Origin: Caldifarciminota bacterium
GTDB taxonomy: Bacteria; Hydrothermota; Tepidihabitantia; Tepidihabitantales; Tepidihabitantaceae
Assembly: GCA_026397595.1 (NCBI GenBank)
Contig: JAPLUO010000264.1
Span: 1 to 39,428 of the forward strand
DNA: 39,428 bases
Direction: 5' to 3'
Part shown: positions 15,690-22,832 of the stretch, one piece after another
Numbering within the stretch: position 1 is the first letter of the stretch
Layout: every line of letters starts with the position of its first letter
Notes under the pieces: model-generated
Databases searched by the model: none
What the model was told of the DNA's origin: nothing
What the model saw: the letters and a program-made list of their open reading frames with translations, nothing else
Translations under genes and position numbers: made by a program

Positions 15690-15835
15690 CTATTCTGTCT
15701 CTCCTGAAGACTGGGGCCGAGCAGTATCTTGTTCATTGGCGGTCACGGTGACGGACAATAGACTATCAACAGGCGGTCAACCGTCAAGCGCGCGTGTTGC
15801 GGGTGCGCGCGTGTTGCGGGAACAGCCGCCGCGAC
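15690..15835. repeat. Spacer with a 17-bp direct repeat
   Basis: GCGCGCGTGTTGCGGG occurs at 15788-15803 and 15805-15820. The rest carries TTGACG/TTGACC-like boxes (minus strand, 15760-15785) that could drive the downstream toxin-antitoxin pair, but I cannot assign a -10 with confidence. Confidence 0.5.
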
Positions 15836-15906
15836 TCAGGCCCGCGCCGGGAACCAGCGCGGGGCTTGAGGCAGATGCGGACGAGGAGGAGCATGACCGG
15901 AACCTC
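15836..15906 (-). pseudogene. ACR3 3'-end fragment C
   Basis: The minus strand encodes '[14 protein letters not shown]' and then, after a one-base deletion, the remainder of the ACR3 C-terminus. The match begins at the TCA corresponding to the ACR3 stop and covers about 70 bp. Synonymous differences from the complete ACR3 show that it is an older or foreign copy. Confidence 0.8.
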
Positions 15907-15926
15907 GGAGAACGTGAGGTCCGTGG

Positions 15927-16148
15927 TCAAGGAGCGGCGGCTTCTCGACGAGTGCCTGTGCCGTGCGCAGGCGGCTTGAGGAACCGCTGCTTGACTTCCT
16001 CGTGCGAGACGACGTCTCCCTGTTCAGCGGCCTTCAGTCCTGCGTCAACCTTCTTTCTGATGTAGAACGTGTACATCAGGTCGTCCCACGTGGCCTGCTC
16101 TGGCAGGCCGTCGATCAGTTCTCTCGCCTCTTCTTTTACTGTACTCAT
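15927..16148 (-). CDS. Small antitoxin-like protein, orphan
   Basis: A 73-residue protein starting at ATG 16148, with AGGAGA seven bases upstream. 'MSTVKEEARELIDGLPEQAT' and 'WDDLMYTFYIRKKVDAGLK' followed by 'GDVVSHEEVKQRF' is the usual layout of RelB/ParD-like antitoxins that precede a ParE/RelE toxin. No toxin follows: ACR3 fragment C begins 21 bp beyond the stop. The last 15 residues ('AHGTGTRREAAAP') look like read-through into unrelated DNA. It has its own strong promoter. Confidence 0.65.
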   Translation of the reverse strand: MSTVKEEARELIDGLPEQATWDDLMYTFYIRKKVDAGLKAAEQGDVVSHEEVKQRFLKPPAHGTGTRREAAAP

Positions 16149-16175
16149 AGGTTCTCCTGCGTTCAGATACACTCC

Positions 16176-16204
16176 AATATAGCCGGGCAGAGCATCAAGG
16201 TCAA
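16176..16204 (-). promoter_or_regulatory. Promoter of the orphan antitoxin
   Basis: -35 TTGACC (16204-16199), 17-bp spacer, -10 TATATT (16181-16176). It lies just after the ACR3 stop and leaves a short leader with a normal ribosome-binding site. Confidence 0.7.
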
Positions 16205-16217
16205 GGCAGGGAAGGGG

Positions 16218-17420
16218 TCAGGTGCGTCTGGCGGCCCGCGCCGGGAACCAGCGCTGTGTCTTCAGGCAGATGCGGACAAGCAGAAGCATCACCGGGACTT
16301 CGATGAGCACGCCCACGACCGTGGCGAGTGCCGCTCCGGAGGAGAGACCGAAGAGCATGGTGGCGGTGGCAATGGCTACCTCGAAGTGGTTGGATGCGCC
16401 AATCATCGCCGAGGGCGCGGCGTCCTCGTATGGCAGTTTCAGCAGCTTCGCCAGGACGTACCCGAGCCAGAAGATGAGGTTGGTCTGGATGAAGAGCGGG
16501 ATGGCAATCCAGAGAATCGTCAGCGGGTTGGAGAGGATAACGTCGCCCTTGAACGAGAAGAGCAGGACCAGCGTCAGGAGCAGGGCGATGATTGTCACCG
16601 GTGTGAGCAGGTGGAGGAACTTGTCGCGGAACCAGGCTTCGCCTTTGGCCCGGATGATGAGCTTGCGGCTGGCATAGCCGGCCGCAAGCGGCAGGGCGAC
16701 GTAGATGGCGATTGAGAGCACCAGCGCCTGCCAGGGCACCGGCAGCCGGCCCACCCCGAGTAGAAAGCCGCCAAGCACGCCGTAGAGCAGCAGCATGGTC
16801 AGCGAGTTGATGGCGACCATCACCAGGGTGTGGCCGTCGTTGCCCTTGGCCAGGTAGCCCCAGACGAGGACCATCGCGGTGCAGGGCGCGACGCCGAGCA
16901 GGATGCAGCCGGCGAGATAGCTGCGCCAGAGCGGAACTTCGAGCAGCTTGACGCCGTTGAGGAGCACAACCTTGCCGACGCCATAGGTCGTGCCGACCGC
17001 AAGGTCGAGCCCCATAGGCATCTTCACATGGTCAACCGCGCTCGGGCCGATGAGGCCGCGAAAGACGACGCCGAGGAAAAAGATGGCAATGGCGTACATC
17101 GTGAACGGCTTGATTGCCCAGTTGACGAAGAGCGTCAGCCCGACTGGCTTTGCGCTCTTCCCGGCCTGGAGAACTTCGGCGAAGTCTATCTTGACCATGA
17201 TGGGATACATCATGAAGAAGAGGCAGATGGCGATCGGGATGGAGATAACCGGCGCGCCGCCGGTGTAGATGGCGATACCATCCAGCGTCTTCGCCAGCCC
17301 GGGCGCGAGTCTACCCAGTAGTATGCCTGCGCCGATGCAGGCGAGTACCCAGACGGTCAGGTACTTCTCGAAGACGCTCAGGCCCTTGGGTTTCTTGTCG
17401 GTGCACGCTTCGGTGACCAT
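16218..17420 (-). CDS. acr3: ACR3 arsenite efflux permease
   Basis: A 400-residue inner-membrane protein with about ten hydrophobic segments. Family marks include '[12 protein letters not shown]' (99-109), the essential Cys180 in '[14 protein letters not shown]' and '[11 protein letters not shown]' with the conserved Glu near 345. It exports As(III) using the proton motive force. It is the last gene of an operon headed by arsR (20696) through a thioredoxin-like lipoprotein and an ABC transporter; only 6 bp separate it from the ATPase gene. Its 3' end is represented three more times downstream (14084, 14922, 15836). GGAG lies upstream of the ATG. Confidence 0.92.
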   Translation of the reverse strand: MVTEACTDKKPKGLSVFEKYLTVWVLACIGAGILLGRLAPGLAKTLDGIAIYTGGAPVISIPIAICLFFMMYPIMVKIDFAEVLQAGKSAKPVGLTLFVNWAIKPFTMYAIAIFFLGVVFRGLIGPSAVDHVKMPMGLDLAVGTTYGVGKVVLLNGVKLLEVPLWRSYLAGCILLGVAPCTAMVLVWGYLAKGNDGHTLVMVAINSLTMLLLYGVLGGFLLGVGRLPVPWQALVLSIAIYVALPLAAGYASRKLIIRAKGEAWFRDKFLHLLTPVTIIALLLTLVLLFSFKGDVILSNPLTILWIAIPLFIQTNLIFWLGYVLAKLLKLPYEDAAPSAMIGASNHFEVAIATATMLFGLSSGAALATVVGVLIEVPVMLLLVRICLKTQRWFPARAARRT

Positions 17421-17426
17421 ATCGGT

Positions 17427-18104
<678 letters not shown>

Positions 18105-18107
18105 GCT

Positions 18108-19325
18108 CTAGCTCTCCTGCAGCGCCGTGCTCGGGTCGAGTCGCGCCGCACGACGGGCCGGGAAGAAGCTGGCGAGAAGCGATATCGCGACCGATAGGCC
18201 CAGCGCCCAAAGCAGCAGGACCGGCATGGGCAGTACCGGTACGTGGGCCAGTCTCGGGCCGAGGAACACCGCCAAGACCGTGCCCGTGACGTAGCCACTT
18301 ACGCCGCCGACCATGCCGAGCAGCAGCGCTTTGAGCAGGAACATCTTGAGTACCGCGCCCGAACCGGCGCCGAGCGCCATCAGCGTGCCGATTTCCCGCC
18401 GCCGCTCGAACACGTTGGCATACATGTAGTTGGCGATGGTCGCGCCGCCGATAAGGGCGATTATCGCGATGAAGATGAGCGACAGGTTCGCCATCATCCG
18501 GTTGGTCCTTATCTGGGTGTCCACGACCTGCGTAACGGTAACCACTTTGGCCTCGGGGAGCAGCTTGTTTATCTTCTGCACCAGGCCGGTGGATATCGCG
18601 TTGCAGCAGCCGACGACCTCAATCGCGTTCACGACCGCGCCCTTGCCGGTCAGCTTCTGCACCGTGTGCAGATGCCCGAAGATGCGCGAGTCATCAACCG
18701 TGCCGGTCGGCGGCAGGCCCGCGGTGACGGCGAAGCGCTGGCCCAGCAGCGCGAGCGTGTCCCCTTCGCCGAGGTTGGTGGCGCCGGCGACATCATTCCC
18801 GATTAGGACCTCGTCCGGTTGCAGCGTCTCAATGACCCGCTTGCGGGCAAGGCTTCCCTTGGCGGCTTCCGGCGAGAGCGGCGCTTTGACGACCGTGCCG
18901 CAGTTCTCGGGCCGGGCAAAGATGCCCGCGCCCTGCCAGGCGGCCTTGGCCATGAACTCGTTCTTCGGCAGAATCCCGGTGAGCGTGAAGCTCCGGCCCG
19001 CTACCTCAACCGGTGCCGACAACCGGGGCGAGAGGTTGTCCAACCCTTGGATGTCCGAAAGCGTCAGGCGGTCAACGTATTCCTCTGGGAAGTTGTCTTC
19101 CTGCATATCCGCGCTGTAGTAGTCCTGAAGCGTCGCGGACTTGGGAAGAATCAGGATGTTGGCGCCCAATGCGTCCAGTTCCCGGGCCACGGCCTTTTGC
19201 GAGTAGAATGTGACGTTCCGGATGGCGACAATCGCAGTAATACCGAGGAAGATGGCCAGGAAGCTGGTCGCCAACTGGTTCTTGCGCTCGAAGATCTCCC
19301 GCCAGACGATGGTTCTGAGTTTCAT
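18108..19325 (-). CDS. FtsX-like ABC permease (MacB/LolC type)
   Basis: 405 residues from the ATG at 19325 ('MKLRTIVWREIFERKNQL'). The longer frame upstream overlaps the previous gene and is unlikely. The layout is one N-terminal membrane helix ('LATSFLAIFLGITAIVAI'), a large periplasmic domain (about 45-270), then three C-terminal helices with the FtsX signature 'RRREIGTLMALGAG' and 'LDPSTALQE'. Cysteines in the periplasmic part ('ENCGTV', 'EVVGCCNAIS') are notable given the arsenic context. It works with the ATPase 3 bp downstream. Confidence 0.88.
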   Translation of the reverse strand: MKLRTIVWREIFERKNQLATSFLAIFLGITAIVAIRNVTFYSQKAVARELDALGANILILPKSATLQDYYSADMQEDNFPEEYVDRLTLSDIQGLDNLSPRLSAPVEVAGRSFTLTGILPKNEFMAKAAWQGAGIFARPENCGTVVKAPLSPEAAKGSLARKRVIETLQPDEVLIGNDVAGATNLGEGDTLALLGQRFAVTAGLPPTGTVDDSRIFGHLHTVQKLTGKGAVVNAIEVVGCCNAISTGLVQKINKLLPEAKVVTVTQVVDTQIRTNRMMANLSLIFIAIIALIGGATIANYMYANVFERRREIGTLMALGAGSGAVLKMFLLKALLLGMVGGVSGYVTGTVLAVFLGPRLAHVPVLPMPVLLLWALGLSVAISLLASFFPARRAARLDPSTALQES

Positions 19326-19338
19326 GCTCCGCGCTCGC

Positions 19339-20319
19339 CTACTTCGTGGGGCCGCAGCCGCTCGGGCCGCACCCGCCGGTGCCGCAGGCCCCGGACGTGG
19401 CAGCCGTGAGCGCCGCAATCATCGCGCCCTTGTCGGTCGCGCCGTTGTACTTGGCGATCACCGCGCCGGGCGGGGCCATGAAGGCAGTTACGGCTTCGCT
19501 TGTCTTGGGGTCGATCTTGAGTTGCTCCAGGAACTTCGCTTCGGCAGCGTCGGCCGGGTCAAGGCTGACGATCTCCGTGAACTGAGCGTACCGGGCGTCG
19601 GCCTTGAACGCCTGTACTCCCTTGAGAGCGACGTCGTTGGACTTGGTCGAGGCGTTCTGGACGCACAGGAGGACGAGCTTTCCGGCCTGTAGCGCCTTCA
19701 GGCAGTTCGCGAGGCCGGGGCTGACGAACGCGCCGGACAACTGCTCCTCGGTGACCTTGCCGGGGAACCCGCCGGTGACTGCTCCGGTCGGCGCGACCAC
19801 CAGCGCCAGCGGCATCGGCGCCCGGTCGACTCCGAACTTCGCGACAATGTCCTTCTCCGCGCTATCTGCCACGTTGATGGTGATCGAATTGGCCCGGCCT
19901 GCCAGCTTGCGGGCAGCACCGGCGAAGACTTTCTTCATCGCCTCGGTCGAGTCGTCGTCGTTGCGGTAGAAGAGAATCAGCAGGTACTTCCCGGCCGCGG
20001 CGGCTCGCTTCAGTGCGGCGCTGCCGGTGATCTCTTGCGCCGGCTTCGTCTCCGCTGCCGGCGGCTTCGCCGGTTCAGATGAAGTGGAGGCCGAAATTGC
20101 CTGGTCGACCACTGTCCGTTCTGCCGTTGAATCGGTCGGCTCCGGTTGGACCTGCGCAACCGGGTCGGCGGGCGCTGTCTTTGCGGCCCCGGTCTTGGCC
20201 GGCCCTTGCTGGCCGCAGCCGACCAGAGTCAACAGCAGAACGACAGGTACGGCCGTGGCAATGCGGAGAACCCTCGCCCCGGCGGCAGTCCGGTGCGGGA
20301 TACTAGAATCTCGCCTCAT
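19339..20319 (-). CDS. Lipoprotein with thioredoxin-like regions and Cys-rich tail
   Basis: A 326-residue protein with a lipobox 'LTLVGC' (Cys35) and a Pro/Ala/Thr-rich linker to about 95. It then has two thioredoxin-fold-like halves: 'GKYLLILFYRNDDDSTEAMK' without a CxxC, and 'AGKLVLLCVQNAS'. The C-terminus 'ACGTGGCGPSGCGPTK' places Cys312, Cys317 and Cys322 at regular five-residue steps, which looks like a metal- or arsenite-binding tail. The start ATG overlaps the arsR stop (ATGA). I infer a periplasmic metalloid-binding or sensing role linked to the following FtsX/ABC pair; the function is not established. Confidence 0.75.
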   Translation of the reverse strand: MRRDSSIPHRTAAGARVLRIATAVPVVLLLTLVGCGQQGPAKTGAAKTAPADPVAQVQPEPTDSTAERTVVDQAISASTSSEPAKPPAAETKPAQEITGSAALKRAAAAGKYLLILFYRNDDDSTEAMKKVFAGAARKLAGRANSITINVADSAEKDIVAKFGVDRAPMPLALVVAPTGAVTGGFPGKVTEEQLSGAFVSPGLANCLKALQAGKLVLLCVQNASTKSNDVALKGVQAFKADARYAQFTEIVSLDPADAAEAKFLEQLKIDPKTSEAVTAFMAPPGAVIAKYNGATDKGAMIAALTAATSGACGTGGCGPSGCGPTK

Positions 20320-20696
20320 GGTCTCTTCCTTTCTTCACAGCTCATCTGCTTCACGCGTCTCAAGGTGGCCGCCACCGATTTGTCGGCCGACAGGTAGTCG
20401 TGGAAGCAGTTCCACAAACATTCTTCCATGTGGTTTCTTGGTTGCATGAGCCTGTAGTGCATCCACGTCCCAGCGCGGCGCGCTTCGACGAGTCCGGCCG
20501 ACCGCATCACTGCAAGATGGCGGGATATCTTGTACTCCGGCTCGGCCAGGCCCTCGGCCAAGGTACAGACGCACGTTTCACCATTGTGCGAAAGGGCCAC
20601 GGCGAGCCGCAGGCGCGTCGGGTCGGCCAACACCTTGAGTAGTGCAGCCTCATCGACCAGGGCGAGCTTCTGTTTGGTATCTGTATCTCTGCGCAT
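20316..20696 (-). CDS. arsR: ArsR-family metalloregulator (operon 1)
   Basis: 126 residues from the ATG at 20696, a winged-helix repressor. The As(III)-binding pair is Cys42/Cys44 in 'GETCVCTLAEGL', followed by the DNA-reading region 'EYKISRHLAVMRSAGLVEAR'. Extra cysteines occur in 'EECLWNCF' near the C-terminus. The promoter at 20705-20732 ends 8 nt before the ATG, so the longer frame upstream is excluded and the mRNA is probably leaderless. It should repress its own operon: thioredoxin-like lipoprotein, FtsX, ABC, ACR3. Confidence 0.9.
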   Translation of the reverse strand: MRRDTDTKQKLALVDEAALLKVLADPTRLRLAVALSHNGETCVCTLAEGLAEPEYKISRHLAVMRSAGLVEARRAGTWMHYRLMQPRNHMEECLWNCFHDYLSADKSVAATLRRVKQMSCEERKRP

Positions 20697-20704
20697 AGAC
20701 GCAT

Positions 20705-20732
20705 ATAATACACGCCCCGGGATTCTCGTCAA
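20705..20732 (-). promoter_or_regulatory. Promoter of arsR operon 1
   Basis: -35 TTGACG (20732-20727), 16-bp spacer, -10 TATTAT (20710-20705), then 8 nt to the ATG of arsR. The AT-rich ATATAAT region is the likely ArsR site. Confidence 0.7.
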
Positions 20733-20808
20733 CAAGATTCTCGCGAATGGATGTGTTGCGGGTTCGACGATTGCAGTATCAGGTCCGGCCGCACCAGCCT
20801 ATCCTTGG

Positions 20809-21336
20809 TCAGGAAGTCTGCCGTCGAGCCACCAGTCGCTCTGTGACTAGTCCCATTATGACGACAGCGGCAATCGTAAGAACCAGTCTGGCGGCCATGA
20901 ACTTCACCCCGAGGAACTGCAGCTCGACGAGTTCCTGTGGAATGCTTATGCAGGCCCAAGCGGACAAGAGGACGACGACGTTTGATACCCGAGCGCCCTT
21001 CTTGAGCAGTTCTGCTGCCATGGGAAACGCGGCATATAGGGGGCCGGAGGGCATCGCACCCAGGAGTAGCGCAAAGGCTATTCCCTTTACGCCCGAAGCT
21101 TGCCCAAGATACTTGGTGACAGTGTCATTCGATACCCAAACTGCGAATAGTCCCATCAAAACCATCGCTGCGGGCAGAACTGCAGCCATCTCCACGAGAA
21201 GCCTCACGGAAGCCGCCCGCGTCGCTTGACCACGGCCGGGAAACGCTATGACCAGCATCACTGCCACGGCCAGTATGATCCCTAACAGGACCCAAGGTCT
21301 GACTGCCGACTTGCTTCGGCCGGTGCGGAGCCTCAC
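20809..21336 (-). CDS. Half-size permease, second half (COG0701/ArsP-like)
   Basis: 175 residues with about four to five membrane helices. 'GAMPSGPLYAAFPMAAELLKKG' (split GAMPSGPLYAAFP and MAAELLKKG) and 'VSNVVVLLSAWACISIPQEL' are typical of the permease_1 (ArsP/DUF318) fold half. The GTG start at 21336 overlaps the stop of the first half (GTGA), so the pair is translationally coupled and probably forms one transporter. The substrate may be a metalloid or organoarsenical given the ArsR-headed operon. The single Cys in 'SAWACIS' may matter. Confidence 0.75.
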   Translation of the reverse strand: MRLRTGRSKSAVRPWVLLGIILAVAVMLVIAFPGRGQATRAASVRLLVEMAAVLPAAMVLMGLFAVWVSNDTVTKYLGQASGVKGIAFALLLGAMPSGPLYAAFPMAAELLKKGARVSNVVVLLSAWACISIPQELVELQFLGVKFMAARLVLTIAAVVIMGLVTERLVARRQTS

Positions 21337-21815
21337 AGAATCAGTCCCATTATGAGCGCGATGGCCACGGCGAGGACGAGACTCATCGCGTTTCTGGATA
21401 GGGCCAGTCTCTTGCCCAGCAACTCCACCTCCAAAGGCAGGGTGACCAATCCAACCATCGTCAGCGTCGTAATGAAGGCAGCGACGGCGCCAACGGATGC
21501 GCCGCTCTTGACGAGGGAACCGGCGAGAGGGAAAGCAACTATCGAAGGGATGTACAGCACGGCACCGACTGCCGCGGCGATGAGTATACCGACCAGGCCT
21601 GACCCGCGGCCGATGGTTCTTGAAATCAGGCCTTCAGGTACGAAGCCCAGCAGCAAACCGACAAGGACGACTACGGTAAGTGCCATCGGCAGGATCTTCA
21701 GGAACGACCTGGCAGCGATTGCCAGAGCGTGAAGGCAGCGTGTTCTGTCCCTGAAGAACGCTGCCGCGAGGCAGCCGAGGGCGAGGGCGTTTATGAGGAC
21801 AACCGGTAGATTCAC
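21333..21815 (-). CDS. Half-size permease, first half (COG0701/ArsP-like)
   Basis: 160 residues with four to five helices and the pattern 'GAVLYIPSIVAFPLAGSLVK' plus 'AFITTLTMVGLVTLPLEVEL', which parallels the corresponding region of the partner at 20809-21336. The start is GTG at 21815, with GGGGGTGA close upstream. It is placed after the cupin gene with a 149-bp gap in which I see no gene. Single-chain relatives such as the permease at 29619 are twice this length. Confidence 0.75.
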   Translation of the reverse strand: MNLPVVLINALALGCLAAAFFRDRTRCLHALAIAARSFLKILPMALTVVVLVGLLLGFVPEGLISRTIGRGSGLVGILIAAAVGAVLYIPSIVAFPLAGSLVKSGASVGAVAAFITTLTMVGLVTLPLEVELLGKRLALSRNAMSLVLAVAIALIMGLIL

Positions 21816-21964
21816 TGAATCACCCCCCGCTGGTGCAGGCAGCCTTCGCTCGACCCACGGCTGTGATTGAACCGGCGGACGTGAGCGCGGGCCGAGAAAC
21901 CTGCTGCTGCAATTCGGCTCTCATTCGCGCCGGAGCGCCGCCTCGACCGCGGGCGGAGCGTCGG

Positions 21965-22294
21965 TCACACGGGCTGTTCCCGGGCTGCAGGAACGGCTAT
22001 CTGGATGCCCAGGAGTCGCGCGCCCTGAGGCGAGTTCATTTCGATGGTTGCCGGCGCGGTTACCAAGCACTTGCCTTCGTCGAGCGCGAACTCACTGTCG
22101 TCAACGCGCACTCGGACCTCGCCGCTCAGAGCCACAAAGATGACCGAAGACTCCATGCGGCAGCTTGGCTGTGTTTCGCCCGGCGCAAGCTCGACAATCC
22201 GCGTCTTGAAACCCCTGCCGGTGAAGAAGACGTTCTTCTGCCGTTCGGCCCAAGGGTAGGCGGGGAGCGCCGTCAGGTCAAAGACCTCGGCCAT
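21965..22294 (-). CDS. Small cupin-domain protein
   Basis: 109 residues from the ATG at 22294; a longer frame overlaps the Cys-rich gene and is unlikely. The cupin barrel is seen in 'ELAPGETQPSCRMESSVIFV', 'LSGEVRVRVDD' and 'CLVTAPATIEMNS'. The usual metal-binding His residues of cupin motif 1 are not obvious; Cys and Glu occupy that region ('PSCRMESSV'), which would suit a thiophilic ligand. It is part of the second ArsR operon between the 45-aa Cys-rich protein and the split permease. Function unknown. Confidence 0.75.
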   Translation of the reverse strand: MAEVFDLTALPAYPWAERQKNVFFTGRGFKTRIVELAPGETQPSCRMESSVIFVALSGEVRVRVDDSEFALDEGKCLVTAPATIEMNSPQGARLLGIQIAVPAAREQPV

Positions 22295-22302
22295 GGTGAC
22301 TG

Positions 22303-22440
22303 CTACTTTCGGTCGGGCTTCTTCGTGCAGGGATGTCTCTTCGCCGTGCCATGGCACTTGCGAATCTGCGCGGGCGAGCACTCCCCGGGCTTGCCCTTCA
22401 GGTTCCACGGCTTCTGGCACACTGGCTTCTCGTTACGCAT
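22303..22440 (-). CDS. Small Cys/His-containing protein, 45 aa
   Basis: ATG at 22440 with AAGGA nine bases upstream; stop TAG at 22303-22305. The sequence has spaced cysteines at 8, 21, 29 and 38 with His30 and His36 ('VCQKPWNLKGKPGECS', 'KCHGTAKRHPC'), suggesting a small metal- or metalloid-binding protein. It starts inside the last codons of arsR (overlap 43 bp) and ends 9 bp before the cupin start, so it fits the operon exactly. It is short enough to be missed by default gene finders. Confidence 0.65.
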   Translation of the reverse strand: MRNEKPVCQKPWNLKGKPGECSPAQIRKCHGTAKRHPCTKKPDRK

Positions 22441-22739
22441 GGTCTGGTTCCTTTCTCTGGTTTCAGGACAGCGGCGAGGGCGGCCTTCAGCCTGCCGGCC
22501 GCGCCCGGCGTGAGCCGGTAGTGGACGTAATAGCCCCGGCGCTCCGCCTGGACAAGTCCGACCGAGCGCAGGACTCTCAGGTGCTGGGACACTGCGCCGT
22601 CGGTGATGCCAGTCCGCCGGGACAGCTCACCGACGCAAAGCGTGTCCTTCGACAGCAGTTGCACGATGCGCACCCGGCTCTCGGTCGAGAGCGCGGCAAA
22701 TAGCACGGCTTGGGTTTCGGCCGCTTCGCGCAGTCTCAT
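22398..22739 (-). CDS. arsR: ArsR-family regulator (operon 2)
   Basis: 113 residues. The winged helix is clear: 'FAALSTESRVRIVQLL', 'LCVGELSRRTGITDGAVSQH' and 'LRVLRSVGLVQAERRG'. The alpha-3 site has a single Cys35 ('TLCVGEL', lacking the second Cys of the classical CVC), while Cys101 and Cys107 lie in the C-terminal tail. This implies a different metal site from the other three ArsRs in the window. It is divergent from the TonB receptor gene; the two promoters overlap, so this protein probably controls both. Confidence 0.88.
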   Translation of the reverse strand: MRLREAAETQAVLFAALSTESRVRIVQLLSKDTLCVGELSRRTGITDGAVSQHLRVLRSVGLVQAERRGYYVHYRLTPGAAGRLKAALAAVLKPEKGTRPCVTRSQCARSRGT

Positions 22740-22749
22740 CTGATGGCTC

Positions 22750-22791
22750 TTGATATTATGGTATTTTAGCGTATACTGAATTGGATGTCAA
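22750..22791. promoter_or_regulatory. Overlapping divergent promoters, arsR (2) and TonB receptor
   Basis: Minus strand: TTGACA (22791-22786), 17-bp spacer, TAAAAT (22768-22763), driving arsR. Plus strand: TTGATA (22750-22755), 16-bp spacer, TATACT (22772-22777), driving the receptor. The two boxes interleave, so one repressor can block both. The plus-strand -10 lies 7 nt before an ATG at 22785. Confidence 0.75.
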
Positions 22792-22832
22792 GCAACCGCA
22801 GGGACAGAGCGATAACCGTGTCTAAGGAGACT

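Noticed and set aside
19326-19418. N-terminal extension of the FtsX permease
   Set aside because: Arg/Ala/Pro-rich and overlapping the preceding lipoprotein gene; the ATG at 19325 begins the typical family N-terminus.
21816-21964. Possible short gene between cupin and split permease (about 34 codons from an ATG near 21931)
   Set aside because: No ribosome-binding site or recognisable sequence; left as intergenic.
22295-22420. N-terminal extension of the cupin protein
   Set aside because: It overlaps the better-supported 45-aa Cys-rich gene in another frame and shows no cupin similarity.
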